Assembly: GCA_013416795.1 (NCBI GenBank)
Contig: RQSC01000008.1
Span: 8,767-72,766, forward strand
DNA: 64,000 bases
From: Prasinococcaceae sp. CCMP 1430
Taxonomy: Eukaryota; Prasinodermophyta; Palmophyllophyceae; Prasinococcales; Prasinococcaceae
Direction of reading: 5' to 3'
Positions 41,706 to 51,813 of the stretch are shown one piece after another. A program made the translations under genes and the position numbers. The number at the start of each line of letters is the position of its first letter. The stretch's first letter is position 1. The notes below the pieces were generated by a model, which made no database searches, was not told where the DNA came from, and worked only from the letters and a program-made list of their open reading frames with translations.

Positions 41706-42755
41706 ATGCCGGGGCGATTGGCGAGCCGCGGGCGGCCCGCAGGAAGACGCTCCGGGGTGCTGCTGTGGGTGGCGTGCGCAGCGGCCGCCTCCACCTTTGT
41801 CTCTGCCTCTGCCTCCGCCTACGGGATGGGCAGCTCGTACGGCGGACCAGGCTACTACGGCAACCCTCCACCCACCCTGCTGCCGCCTCCTGCGATGGCG
41901 TCGCCTCCCCCGCCAGCAGCGCAGCCGCCGCATCCGCCGCCGCCTGCGGCACAGCCCCCCCCGGCGGTGCCGTTCCAGCCCTCCAAGGCATCAATTTGGG
42001 TGAACGCGACCTTCACGGGCGCGGACGCCGCCTCGCTCGACGACGAGGACTTTGTCGCGAAGCTGCGCGCCGAGTACCGCGCGGCGGTGGCCGACGTCGC
42101 GGGCGTTGAACTGGCAGCCGTGCGCGTGAGGGCGGTGCTCCCTGGCTCGATCGTGGCGTGCGCGGAGGTCGGCTACGCCTCGAACTACGATGCGATCAAC
42201 GCGGCGTCCAGCCTGCCTGTGGACCACCCGGGGGGCGATGTCTTCGCGGGTAGCGAATTCCTCGGGCAGCTCGGCGACGCCGAGCTCGCCACAGACGTGC
42301 TCCAGACGGAGGGAGGCGGGGGTACGACAGCCTCGCCTCCGCCGCAGGGCGGGGCTGAACCTCGCAAGTCAAGGACACCGCCGTCGGCCGGAGATGACGA
42401 TGGAGGCAGCGACGATGGTGGCGACGACGACGGTATGCTGTCGCCACCCCCGGGCGAGGAATCGAGCGGAGGTCTGCTGGACGACCTGCCGCTCGAGCTG
42501 ATCGCTGGGGCTGCAGGCGGCGTAGTGGTCGTGGGACTCGGGGCAATTGTGCTCCTCCGGCGGCGGCGCAGAGGTGGAAAGAAGCGCGGTGCCGCTCGGC
42601 GCAGCGACCGCGATGGTCGGAACGACTTCACCTCCTACTTCCCGGAGGAAAACGCATTCTCATCCCTCGAGGTGGACGAGGACGCCATGGGCAGCGGCGT
42701 GGAGCTAGGCGGCATCGGGCGGGGCGGCAGGGTGGGGCAAAGGTCGTTCTACTGA
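41706..42755 (+). CDS. type I membrane protein with Pro-rich ectodomain
   Basis: A single exon of 349 residues. The order is: a signal peptide (basic start, hydrophobic GVLLWVACAAAASTFVSA), a Tyr/Gly-rich stretch, a Pro-rich linker, a folded domain of about 100 residues beginning ASIWVNATFTGADAASLDDE, an acidic linker (GDDDGGSDDGGDDDG), one transmembrane helix (LIAGAAGGVVVVGLGAIVLL), then RRRRRGGKKRG and a cytoplasmic tail ending GQRSFY. This is the layout of an algal cell-surface receptor-like or adhesive protein, function unknown. The gene at 48277 has the same overall architecture and a distantly similar ectodomain theme, so the two may belong to one extended family. Confidence 0.82.
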   Translation: MPGRLASRGRPAGRRSGVLLWVACAAAASTFVSASASAYGMGSSYGGPGYYGNPPPTLLPPPAMASPPPPAAQPPHPPPPAAQPPPAVPFQPSKASIWVNATFTGADAASLDDEDFVAKLRAEYRAAVADVAGVELAAVRVRAVLPGSIVACAEVGYASNYDAINAASSLPVDHPGGDVFAGSEFLGQLGDAELATDVLQTEGGGGTTASPPPQGGAEPRKSRTPPSAGDDDGGSDDGGDDDGMLSPPPGEESSGGLLDDLPLELIAGAAGGVVVVGLGAIVLLRRRRRGGKKRGAARRSDRDGRNDFTSYFPEENAFSSLEVDEDAMGSGVELGGIGRGGRVGQRSFY

Positions 42756-43113
42756 GAAGCGACGCGGGGCGCTCCTCGTCCTCACGCGCGCGGCTTGCGC
42801 CCTCAGGGCGCGGGCGGACGCGCGCCGCGGCCGTTCGTGCGATGCTCGCCACCTGGCGCGCACGGGGTCGCAGCTTCTAAGTACATTATTTGCTATTCAT
42901 GACGGCCGGCAATGCTCGCTTCTCCTACGCTGCGTACTACTCCTATGCTGTCCCTCCTCCCTCCCTCGCTCGCTTGCTCGCTCGCTCGCTGCCGAACTCG
43001 CACACATTGTTCCGTTGGGGGTGCGCACCGGTCTGCGCTGCGCACCCGCCCGGGTGTCGTGCTCGCGTGCCAGGTCGACCGCGCTCTCCATGACGGGCGC
43101 GGGTGCTGGCGAT
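42756..43113. other. spacer between convergent genes
   Basis: This 358 bp spacer holds the 3' ends of the membrane protein gene and the unknown minus-strand gene. It includes a GCTCGCTTGCTCGCTCGCTC repeat (about 42968-42990). No gene is seen. Confidence 0.4.
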
Positions 43114-43960
43114 CTATGCTGCCGCTACCGTCGCGGGAGAAACCTCATAGCCCGGAACACTGGCCATCAGCCGCTCGAACAGGTTTGGAGCCTGCACGCG
43201 CGCATCTGCGGCGTCAGTGATGCGTGTGGGATGGCCATGCACGAGCGCGTTGGGTGAAGGGGGCGCACGTTTGGTTTGGGTTTGGTTTGGTTTGGGTTGG
43301 GTTGGGTTGGGGAGCAAACTCGTGAGGACTCTCGCGACCAGCACGCACCTTGTGCGCGCTTTCGGCGGCATCGTTCTGAGCCGCATCATCGCTGTCGCCC
43401 TCCTCCCCCTCACTGTCCAGCGTCACGTTGAGCGAGCTGCGCGCCGAGAGCACCGACATCGGGCTGAGCAAGCCGACCGCGTCGTCCGCGTCGCTGCCCT
43501 TTGAGGAATGGCTTGCGGCGCCGCTCCATGCCTCGACGACGGTGCGTTTGCGCGCGAGCGACGCCACCTCCGAACGCAGCATCGCCACGTCGTCAGTCAG
43601 ACGCCGCACGGCCTCGACCACCGCGTTGGCGCTGGCGCCGTCGATGTCGTTCGCTCCCGCCGCGGCGTGGGTGCTGGCTCGCGGCCCCGCCGTGCTCACG
43701 GCCGGCCGCTCTTCGTTATCGGCGAAGCGCACTGCCTTTGGGCTGGCCGCGTGCGCCGCCGCAGTTGCCTCCGCCACCGCGCCCCCCCCTGCAGCCGCGG
43801 CGGCTGCTCGATGCACTTCAATCGCCTCCGCTGGCGCGGGCGTCTGAGTCTGCGTCTGTGCGTGCGCCGCGCGTGCCGCCGCGCGGCGGCGCGCTCGGAA
43901 AAACAAAGCATTGCGATGGTCCCAACGGATGTTGACGCAATGTGATTTCTGCCCAATCCT
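43114..43960 (-). CDS. unknown protein, two exons, 5' end unresolved
   Basis: The 3' exon is 43114-43191 and the main exon runs from 43349 up to about 43960, with a 157 bp intron (GTGCGT...GTGCAG) between. The splice joins SAHK to APNLFERLMASVPGYE, and the protein ends with SPATVAAA. The main exon encodes an Ala-rich segment, then a short helical stretch (NAVVEAVRRLTDDVAMLRSE), then a Ser/Asp/Glu-rich region. No in-frame ATG is present, so at least one upstream exon is missing from this model. I do not recognise the family. The intron contains TTTGG/TTGGG repeats. Confidence 0.55.
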
Positions 43961-44548
43961 CCCCGCCCCCTGCCGTCGTCGTCCGCGGTCGTCGGCGGGC
44001 GCGCCGGCGTGCTTCGCCCGTGGCTGCGCTGCTCGTTCCCCTTGCGCCCCTCGTGTGTCCTGTGGCTCGCCCTTCCCCCCTCCCTTCGCCCCCCCCCCTT
44101 CCCCCTCCCCCTCCCGCGCCTCATTGCGCGCTCCGCCCCGCCCGCGCGCGATCCACCCGCGCCGCGCGGGCGTATCTGTCCACACGCGCGCGCCGTCCGA
44201 AACCCAAACCGACGCCGGACGCGCGCGCGTCCGTCGCGCGCAATTCCATTCGTTTGTTTGTTGCGCGCGGTGCGAATTGGACCCTCTCCACGCTCTCGAA
44301 CCCCAATGGCGGCGCGCGGCGCCGCGCGTGGGCGGTCACCCCGCGGCCGTCCCCTTTCTCTCCCTCCCTCGCTCGCTCGTCACGCACCCACCCCCTTCCC
44401 ACGCGCGGGCACGCAGAGGTCGGCGGGGTCAGTCGCTCGGTGGTCGGTCGGTGTGTCGCGGCGGGTCAGCCTCCGGCGCCACGTCAGCGCGGCCGCGCGG
44501 AAGCGGGGCAAACCCGCGATGGGGACGCGGAGGGGATGCGGTGGGGAA

Positions 44549-44568
44549 CCCTGGCTGGCTGGCTGGGG

Positions 44569-44610
<42 letters not shown>

Positions 44611-44702
44611 GGGGCTGGCGCTGGCTCGGGGGCTGGCTGGGGGGCTGGCTGGGGTCCTGGGCCAGGCCTGGACGGGACGGGACGGGACGGGACGGGACGG
44701 GC
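44549..44702. repeat. GGCT microsatellite and GACGG repeat
   Basis: GGCT units repeat almost without interruption from about 44549 to 44657, with occasional GGGGCT variants. These are followed by five GACGG units. The tract ends directly against a telomere-like string. Such sequence is prone to copy-number error in assembly. Confidence 0.9.
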
Positions 44703-44727
44703 ATTTAGGGTAAGGTTAGGGTTTACA
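44703..44727. repeat. telomere-like interstitial string
   Basis: TTTAGGGTAAGGTTAGGG with a following TTTACAG resembles two or three degenerate units of a TTTAGGG/TTAGGG telomere repeat. A second similar string lies at 50629-50655. Both are too short to prove a telomeric origin. Confidence 0.45.
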
Positions 44728-45005
44728 GACGATGGCGGCGGCTCGGGACCCGATCGGATCGGCGACGGACGTCGTCGGCGTCGTCGTCGGCGGCGGCCGA
44801 TCGGCGCGCGCGCCCGCGCGGACGCTCGCTCGCGGCTCGAGACGGGGGCGGGGAGGGAGGGGAGGGCCGAGGGGAGGATGGGAGAAGGGGGAGGCGCGAG
44901 GGCCACACGGCGTACGCGCCACGCCGCGCGCGGTCGGGTGAGCTTGTCGACCTCCGCGATGGAGGTGTACCTGCCCCACTTGCCCTCGGCGCACGGGCGG
45001 TGGCG

Positions 45006-47285
45006 ATGGCGGCCGCGCGCTCGTCGGCGGCATCGACTTTGGCGCGGACGCGGCCGTCGCGGCCTTGGGCGAGCGCGCGGCCAGCGCGTTCGGCGCCAAG
45101 CTCGTGCCAAACGAGGTCAGCGGGCTGTCGTCGCCGGCGGTGGTCACCTACGGCGCCGCCGAGCGCGCCATCGGCGAGGCGGGCAAGCAGGCCGCGCGCA
45201 TCAACGCGGCGGGCGCCGTCAGCGCGCTGCCGCTGCTGCTCGCCGGCGCGGACCTCTCCGCGGAGCCGTCGCTGGCGTTCGACATCGAAGCGGTGCCGTA
45301 CGCGGGCGGCAGCGAGGCCCTGAGCGCACCGCAGGTCGCCGGAGCGATGCTCGGCGCGATGCGGCGCCACGCCGAGGCCGCCGCGGAGGGCGCGCCCATC
45401 ACGCGCTGGGTGCTCGCGGCGCCGCCGGCCATCAGAAAGGAGGGCTTCGCCGCCCTGCTGGACGCGGCGGTCGTGGGCGGGCTCGCCGACGGCGACGCGG
45501 AGCGCATCGACGTCGTCGACAGTCTGGACGCCGCGGCGTCGGGTACGATGGCGCGAGCGCGGGGGATACGCCCGCGCACGCCCCGCACGGCCCCTGTGCC
45601 GGCGCACCGCCTGCTGCGCGCTGCGCTGACCGACCCTCGCGCCGCCCTGGGCGATCCTGCCACTCCGCCGCCTGCGCTCAGTGTACGCGCCCACCCACCG
45701 CCCAAAAGACCCCTCGTCAGGACCATCGCGCGTGCTCATCGTCGACGTGGGCTACGCATTCACGAGCGCGGGCGTGTACGAGCTGCCCGCCGAGGGCGTG
45801 CCGACGCGCTTGTCGCTGGCGCACGACTCGGTCGGCGCGCGCGATCTCGACCGAATCCTGTGGGAGCACTGCGCGGCCGAGCTGCAGGCCAAGCACGGCA
45901 CGCGCGTGGCACCACGCACGAAACCCGCGCGCCGTCTGATGGAGGAGGTGGTCAAGTGCAAGAAGATTCTGAGCACCATCGCGAGCTGCTCGCTGGAACT
46001 CGAGTGCTTCGGCGAGGAGGAGCGGGACATACGGCTCGGCCTCACTCGCGCACAGTTCGAGGAGATGGCGGAAACGCACGTGGAGCGCGTGGCCGCTGTC
46101 GTGCGGCGCGCGGTGGCCGAAGCGGGCGCGTGCGCGCCCGCGGAGGAGCTGCGCGCGGTTGAAGGCATCGGCGGCGCAACGCGCATTCCGTGCGTGGTGG
46201 CCGCCGTCTGTGCCGCGGCGGGCGGTGGCACCGAGACGCTGGGGCGCATGCTCGACAGCGCGAGCTGCATCGCGCAGGGCGCCGTCTTCATCGCGCAGGC
46301 GGACCCTGCCGATCGGCCTTTCGCGCCGGCCAAGGAGGCGCCGGTGGTGCGCCTCGGCTGCACGAAGGATGCGCGCGCGGCTTTGCGAACGCACGCGTCG
46401 CGTGCGGCGGACGACCGCATGGCCGCGTGGGTGATGCGCGAAGGCGAGATGCGCGCCGCCGATGAGGCAGCCGCGGCGCGCGGGGAGGCCTTCAACGCGC
46501 TCGAGGCCTACTTGCTGGAGACCAAGGGCGCGATCGCCAGCAGTTCGCATGGCGCCAAGCTCGAGCCGGCGCGCGCGTCCCTCGACGCGGGGGAGGACTG
46601 GCTGTACTCGGACGAGGCGGAGGTCGCCGACACCGCCGCGCTGGAGGCCAGGCTGACCGAAACGCGGGCGTCCGTCGAGGCGATGTGCCCAGAGTACTTC
46701 GCCGCGGTTGCCGAGGAGAAGGCGGCGCTCGAGGCTGAGCTCGCGAAGGAGGCCGAGGCCGAGGCAGCGCGCGTCGCCGTTGAGGGCAAGGATGACCACG
46801 ATATGCGCAAGCTCAAGTTCCCCGACCGCATGAAGAAGGTGATGCTCAACAAGGAGGAGGGCACGAGCATGTTCAAGGACGGCAACCTGGGCGCAGCGGT
46901 CGAGCGCTGGGGGCGCGCGCTCACGCACTGCGGCAAGTTCGTGGACATGTCGCCCGAACAAACCGCCGAGGTCCGCGCCGTGGAGCTGTCGCTTCACCTC
47001 AACACCGCCATGGCGCACCTCAAGCTTGGCGGCGAAGTGTCGCTCAAGCGGTGCGAGGAGGCCGCCACCGCCGCGCTCGCCATCGACGCAAGCAACGCGA
47101 AGGCCCTCTACAGGCGCGCTGCAGCACGCGAGAAGTGCGGCAAGTTTGCTGACGCGAGGGCAGATCTGCAGGCGCACCCCGAGCAGGGAGACAGCGCAGT
47201 GGCGGCGCTCGCCAAGCGCGTCGAAGCACAGATAGCGCGCCAGAAGAAGAAGGAGGCCGCCATGGCGCGCAAGATGTTCGGGTGA
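45006..47285 (+). CDS. Hsp70/Hsp110-like chaperone fused to TPR domain
   Basis: Exon 1 runs from about 45006 to 45542 and exon 2 from 45721 to 47285 (178 bp phase-1 intron, GTACGA...TCAG). The N-terminal part is a divergent Hsp70-superfamily ATPase: GGIDFGADAAVAALG (phosphate 1), then, after the splice, RVLIVDVGYAFTSAGVYELP (phosphate 2), RRLMEEVVKCKKILS and FEEMAETHVERVAAVVRRAV, ending in the adenosine motif EGIGGATRIPCV. The C-terminal helical part resembles Hsp110 (EAYLLETKG, EDWLYSDEAE). Then come TPR repeats: NKEEGTSMFKDGNLGAAVER, LHLNTAMAHLKL and AKALYRRAAAREKCGKFADA, ending ARKMFG as in FKBP-type immunophilins. One protein thus joins an Hsp110-like exchange factor and a co-chaperone module. 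The nearest ATGs (44959, 45006) are out of frame with GGIDFG; the start is unresolved. Confidence 0.82.
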
Positions 47286-48276
47286 GCGGCGGGGGAATCG
47301 CCCCCAGTCGCGTGGGCCCTCCACGCGCGCCCGAACGACGAGCCAGAAAAAAGGGCGCGACGCTTCGAATTAGAATTGGGCCGTCCGTTACAGTAATATC
47401 TTCCTTCAACTTCAATTTTTGCGATTCGCGCCCTGGATTGCTGGAATTGCGCACGTGGCCGCGCCCTGTCTGTGCATGCCAAACCTCGGGATGTGTTTCG
47501 CTGAATTCAGATTTTTGGTTGATCGCAAAGGGGTGGGTGGGCGGGTGGGCGAGCGCCGCGTGGTGTCGCGAGCAGCAGAACCTGTGCGGCCCGCCGCGCG
47601 CGCGCGCGCGCCGCCCCCGCCCCCCGAAACGCCCCCCAAATGCCCGTGGGGGAACGACCCGCGATTTCGCACCCGAAAACGGTCCCCGATGCGAATTCGA
47701 GGACCCGTTTTGCCGCCCGCGGCGCGAAAAAAAAAAAACCGGCCTTCGAAGGTTGGTTTGGTTGCGAGTTGCAACAACTTTTTGGTTGGTTGGTTGGTTG
47801 GTCGGTTGGGAGGCGTCCTTTCTTTTTTTTCGCTTTCGCCGCGTTTCGTTTCTCGCGCCGATTGGTGGCGTCGGCTCGTCGCGGGAATATCTGCGCGCGA
47901 CCGCGACCGTCGCCCGCGCCGGCGTCCGCGTCGCCCCGCGCGCGCGCGCGCGCGCGCGCGAAAAATAAAAACCCTAAAAGGCGGGATAAAGGTGGAGCGC
48001 AACAATTGAATTTATATATGTAACGCGCGGTACGACTACGCGAAATCTTGGATATCCGCATATCCGCGCGCGCGCGCGGGCGGCGGTTGGTCTGCGTGCG
48101 CGCGGGGGGCGGCGGAGCAGGACTGACGGGCCAGGACTCTGAGGCGGGCGGAGGGGGGGGCGATAGGTGCGCCAAACCGCCACAGCGCGCGGCGCGCGCG
48201 CTTCCCTCGCGCAGCCTCCCCCCCCTTCTTGCGGAGCCACCGGGCGGCGTCCCCGTCGTACGTGCAGCCAGCGGCT
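47286..48276. promoter_or_regulatory. spacer between same-strand genes
   Basis: About 1 kb between the chaperone fusion and the Pro-rich membrane protein gene. It contains a poly-A run (47726-47738), a TTGG repeat (47782-47806), a (CG)n run (47938-47960), and AT-richer DNA with TTTATATATG at 48010-48019 that could be a TATA region, about 260 bp before the ATG. No gene is seen. Confidence 0.45.
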
Positions 48277-50166
48277 ATGCGCGTAGCCGCAGCCGCGGCC
48301 GTGGCGGCAGTCGCCGCGGCCGCCGCGCTCGCCGCGCGCCCGACGCACGCCAACACGGAGACCGAGCGCTTCACGTTCAGCGAGACGTATGGCTTCGGCG
48401 AGTGCTGCGTCTCCATCCACGTGGGCGAGCCGGTGGTGGAATTCACCGTCGTGGCCGACAAGACGGCGTACATGACGCAAGTCGACGACCCCGAGACGCT
48501 CTCATGGACTGGCTTCAAGGCGAAGGCCATCAAGGAGGCGGGCGACAACCTGCGTACCACGACGGCAGATCTTTTGACCGAATCTGGCGCCTCCGAGTTC
48601 TTCTCCGTGTGCCCCGTCTTTGAGCCGGTGTGCACGTGTGAGGCATGTCCGCCGCCGCCCAGCCCAGCGCCGCCGCCAAGTCCGTCGCCGCCGCCGCCGC
48701 CGCCGAGCCCACCGCCGAGCCCGCCACCGAGCCCGCCACCGCCGAGCCTACCGCCGTCTCCGCCGCCGAGCCCGCCGCCGAGCCCGCCACCGCCGAGCCT
48801 GCCCCCCTCTTTCTCCCTCCAAGCTCGCGATGGAGCTCCGCCGTCGCGCTCGCGCCCGCGCCGCCGTCAATGCCATGCCCGCATCCGGCGACGATGCAGC
48901 GTGCGCGCCGCCGCCCGCCTCGCGGCGAGCGGGCACGCGAGCGTGCGCTGCTGCCGCGCACTTCCTCGCGTTNAGAGCCCACCACCGCCGTCGAGCCCGC
49001 CGCCGAGCCCGCCGCCGCCGAACCCTCCGCCGCCGAGCCCTCCGCCACCGAGCCCGCCGCCGAGCCCTCCTCCGCCGCCTCCGCCGCCACTCTGCTTCGA
49101 CCGCCGCGTGCACAGCCACTCGTGCGGCACGAACTGCGGCGTCTGCCAGCCCGCGTTCAGGGTGACCGTGCAGATGGGCACGGCCGACACGCGGCACGCG
49201 CGCGAGCTCGCCGCCAAGCTCACGGGCGCGGGCGCCTCGGCCCTGTTCGAGGATGTGACCAGCAAGGCGAACCTCACAGTTTCGCCCGAGAACGTCATGG
49301 GCTCCGCGCTGCGCGACAAGTCCGCCGGTGGGCCCAGCGCCGGCGGTGAGGTCATCGTCGTCGATGTGCCGCTGACCTTCACGGGCGCGGAGGTGACCGC
49401 AGCGTCGGCGCGCATCGTGAGCAACACCGCCGCCGACTTCCTCGGGCTCGACAGGGCCGATGTGTCGCCCAAGGTCACGAGCGCAAGAAGCGTCGATCTC
49501 ATCGTCACCGTGCGCGTCGACGACATCATCGACAGCTGGGCATCGAGCTCAGACACGGCGGCGTGGACGCTTGGCCACACGGTCGAGACAGGTGACCTCG
49601 AGGACCTCGAGCGCCCCGTCGTGTCCGCCGAGCACGCCAGCACGCCCGCCGAGGTGCTGCATAGGGCCGTCCTTGGCCTTGACACCGAGTGCGGCCAGAA
49701 AATGATCTCGGGCGAGGATGACGAAGTGCCTGTGTGCGACGACGCCGTGGCGACCGCCCTCACGACGATCATGGGCTCAATCAACGCCCGTGCGGAGCTG
49801 AGCTCGTCGATCGGCGCGACGAAGTTGACGGCGGGCGACGGCGAGGTCACCGAGCACACGTACGACGGCGAAGATATCCTCGCCGATGACATCGACGAGA
49901 CGGAGATCAGCCTGGCGGTCGTAGCTGCTGCGGCATTCGCCGGCCTCGTCGCCCTGACATTCGTACTCTACAAGACCAACAAGCGCTTCAAGATTGCCAC
50001 GCTCAAGGCCGCCAAACACAGCGGCCTGGTGAGGAACCTGACCATGAAGATCGAGCAGCTCGAGAATCCCGAGCGGGTCGAGAATCCCGTGGGTGGCGGC
50101 GCAGAGGGCGCGCCGCAAGGGGAGGCGCAGGCGCCTCGCCGCAACAAGTTCCTCGGGATCTTCTGA
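48277..50166 (+). CDS. Ser/Pro-rich cell-surface membrane protein
   Basis: A single frame of about 629 residues. A signal peptide (MRVAAAAAVAAVAAAAALAA) is followed by a domain of about 100 residues with Cys pairs (GECCVSIHVGE; CPVFEPVCTCEAC). Next comes a long PPPSP-type stretch typical of extensin-like glycoproteins of algae, a Cys-rich hinge (CFDRRVHSHSCGTNCGVCQP), an ectodomain of about 330 residues (FRVTVQMGTADTRHARELAA ...), one transmembrane helix (LAVVAAAAFAGLVALTFVLY), and a basic cytoplasmic tail ending RRNKFLGIF. Within the Pro-rich part, 48808-48973 abruptly loses the PPSP pattern, becomes Arg-rich and ends at an N (48973), after which PPPSP resumes. That patch may be a misjoined read. 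Function unknown; likely cell wall or surface. Confidence 0.8.
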   Translation: MRVAAAAAVAAVAAAAALAARPTHANTETERFTFSETYGFGECCVSIHVGEPVVEFTVVADKTAYMTQVDDPETLSWTGFKAKAIKEAGDNLRTTTADLLTESGASEFFSVCPVFEPVCTCEACPPPPSPAPPPSPSPPPPPPSPPPSPPPSPPPPSLPPSPPPSPPPSPPPPSLPPSFSLQARDGAPPSRSRPRRRQCHARIRRRCSVRAAARLAASGHASVRCCRALPRVXSPPPPSSPPPSPPPPNPPPPSPPPPSPPPSPPPPPPPPLCFDRRVHSHSCGTNCGVCQPAFRVTVQMGTADTRHARELAAKLTGAGASALFEDVTSKANLTVSPENVMGSALRDKSAGGPSAGGEVIVVDVPLTFTGAEVTAASARIVSNTAADFLGLDRADVSPKVTSARSVDLIVTVRVDDIIDSWASSSDTAAWTLGHTVETGDLEDLERPVVSAEHASTPAEVLHRAVLGLDTECGQKMISGEDDEVPVCDDAVATALTTIMGSINARAELSSSIGATKLTAGDGEVTEHTYDGEDILADDIDETEISLAVVAAAAFAGLVALTFVLYKTNKRFKIATLKAAKHSGLVRNLTMKIEQLENPERVENPVGGGAEGAPQGEAQAPRRNKFLGIF

Positions 50167-50635
50167 GCCCTGCGTTCCAATTCTGCGGCGTTCCTACACC
50201 GCCCCAGGCGCCGCCCACAGGGCAGCGCTGCGTTTGGCTAAGCGGCTTCACATGCCTTAGATTACGATGGACCTCGCGAGGCGCCTGCGCTTGCGACGCC
50301 TGTGCTTGCGAATGTTTCCCTCCGTGGAAGACACCATCTCCGAAGTGCGTAAATGCCATGATCCTATGTAATCGCTCCGTACACACACACGACCGCCCAA
50401 GGTGAGAGGCCCAACCAGGCCGTAAAGGTCTAGCCGGCAGTACCTAGACGCGCAGAACCGCCGGCAGAGGGGGGAGCGCATGCGCGCGCGCTAGGTGCCA
50501 CTCGGTATCGCAAACAGCACCAGCCATCCCCCGCCCTCCCCGGCGACGCTCGGCTCGCATTCGCGGGCAGGCATGCCACGGCGAGGCTGGGTGGGGCGAC
50601 AGGCAGTCTTGCTCGAGCCCTGCAGGGGCTTAGGG
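50167..50635. other. spacer at left edge of the mobile-element cluster
   Basis: About 470 bp with no supported gene. Short GCGCTTGCGACGCCTGTGCTTGCG repeats appear near 50287-50310. The telomere-like string CTTAGGGTTAAGGTTGTAGG with GGTTAACCC follows at 50629-50657, at the boundary with the integrase remnant. Confidence 0.4.
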
Positions 50636-50938
50636 TTAAGGTTGTAGGGTTAACCCAGTAAACCCTACCCCAACCTGAATGGGCCTCTCATTGGAGGGCG
50701 TAGGCATGACAACCGCAAATTGGTTCGGCCGCTGTTCATCGACGAAGACATGGAGCCAAACTTCGCCGTGTACTTCGGGTGTGGAGTGGAAGGAGAAGAG
50801 GTCGTAGCTCATGTACTGTAGGGGCCTGGTCGGGTTCACCCGGGAAGTGACATGCGGTCCTGTGCCGATGGCAGCACATTTGTTATTGGACTGAGCGCAG
50901 ATGCGGCAGTGGATGGTCTCGGAACTGTCGAACTGCAC
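50636..50938 (-). pseudogene. copia-like integrase remnant
   Basis: About 100 residues on the minus strand, reading IHCRICAQSNNKCAAIGTGP, then RPLQYMSYDLFSFHSTPEVH and WLHVFVDEQRPNQFAVV. This order, the second Cys pair of the zinc-binding region and then the Asp of the catalytic core in a YDLF context followed by FVDE, fits the start of a Ty1/copia-type retrotransposon integrase. The upstream GAG-pre-integrase part and everything downstream (reverse transcriptase, RNase H) are absent. It ends abruptly at telomere-like sequence. Confidence 0.65.
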
Positions 50939-51042
50939 GTTGAGGGTATGCTCCTGCCTTGTTGGATGAACGTTCTGAAATGATTCCAGTCGTCATCGGC
51001 AGGAGTGCTGGCCATGGCGAAAAGGAACAGCAGTTGGCGGCA

Positions 51043-51066
51043 AAGGGTGCGATTACAGTATGGGCC
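51043..51066. repeat. outer terminal repeat (left), pairs with 56700-56725
   Basis: AAGGGTGCGATTACAGTATG occurs here in plus orientation, and its reverse complement occurs at about 56703-56722. The core GGGTGCGATTACA is shared with the foldback elements at 53353 and 56009. The exact match of the variant T-to-G base and the following bases between these two sites suggests they are the ends of one older, larger element of about 5.7 kb into which the others inserted. Confidence 0.55.
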
Positions 51067-51262
51067 CAGGCGCAGGTGCGCCGTGGGTACGACCCAGCGC
51101 GCCGCTGGCGCTACTGACAGCCGCTCGCGCGAGCCTCGCGCGTGTCACTCACGCCCTGCCTCTTTGCGAGTGGTTTGTGTGTGCTTCCCCCTTCAAACAC
51201 GTGCCTCAAGCGCGCGGCGCGCGCGCTGCCGCGCACGCAAGCACACACATTCGCGTGCCCAC

Positions 51263-51680
51263 ATCGCACGCCGCATTTTTATGCAGTGCTGTCGCACGCG
51301 TGCGCAGCTAGCGTGTGCAGCACAAGGCGACACCCTGCCGCGCTCGCATGCGCCACACGATCGATGCGACACGCCACCGCACGCGGCCGCTGTGCTACGC
51401 GCGCACCGCAGCGCAAGAAAATGCCTGCACGCGCGCCAATCGCACGCCGCATTTTTATGCCGCGCTGTTGCACGCGCGCGCAGCTGGCGTGTGCAGCACA
51501 AGGCCACGCCCTTCCGCGCGAGCGTGCGCCACACCATCGATGCGACGTGCCACCGCGCGCGGCCGCCGTGCTATGCGCGCTCTGCAGCGCAAGAAACCGC
51601 CTGCACATGCGCCAAGACGCCTGCGCGCGGCCGCTGTATTATGCGCGCTCTGCAGCGCAAGAAAATGCCTGCACACGCGC
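51263..51680. repeat. 176 bp tandem repeat, two full copies plus partial
   Basis: The string ATCGCACGCCGCATTTTTATGC starts at 51263 and again at 51439, and the following roughly 170 bp match at about 85-90 percent by eye. A third, shortened unit beginning at about 51630 repeats only the part GCGGCCGCTGTATTATGCGC through GCAGCGCAAGAAAATGCCTG. The unit has open frames in several registers, but none looks like a known protein. Confidence 0.8.
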
Positions 51681-51813
51681 CAAGACGTCTGCGCCGCTCC
51701 CGTGCGTGCCTCTATCGCATGGACGCCGCAGATAATCTTATTGCACACGCGGCGCGCACGTCAATGCGCCGACACAAGCGGATGGCCTCTACGAAGAAGC
51801 AACGCCGCATAAG

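Larger units (their letters stand above)
43961..44940. other. low-complexity divergent region
   Basis: A spacer of about 1 kb. It contains C-rich tracts (44080-44120), a GGCT/GGGGCT microsatellite (44549-44657), a GACGG repeat (44670-44700), and a short telomere-like string TTTAGGGTAAGGTTAGGG at 44703-44720. No gene is supported. Start exons of the two flanking genes may be hidden here. Confidence 0.5.
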
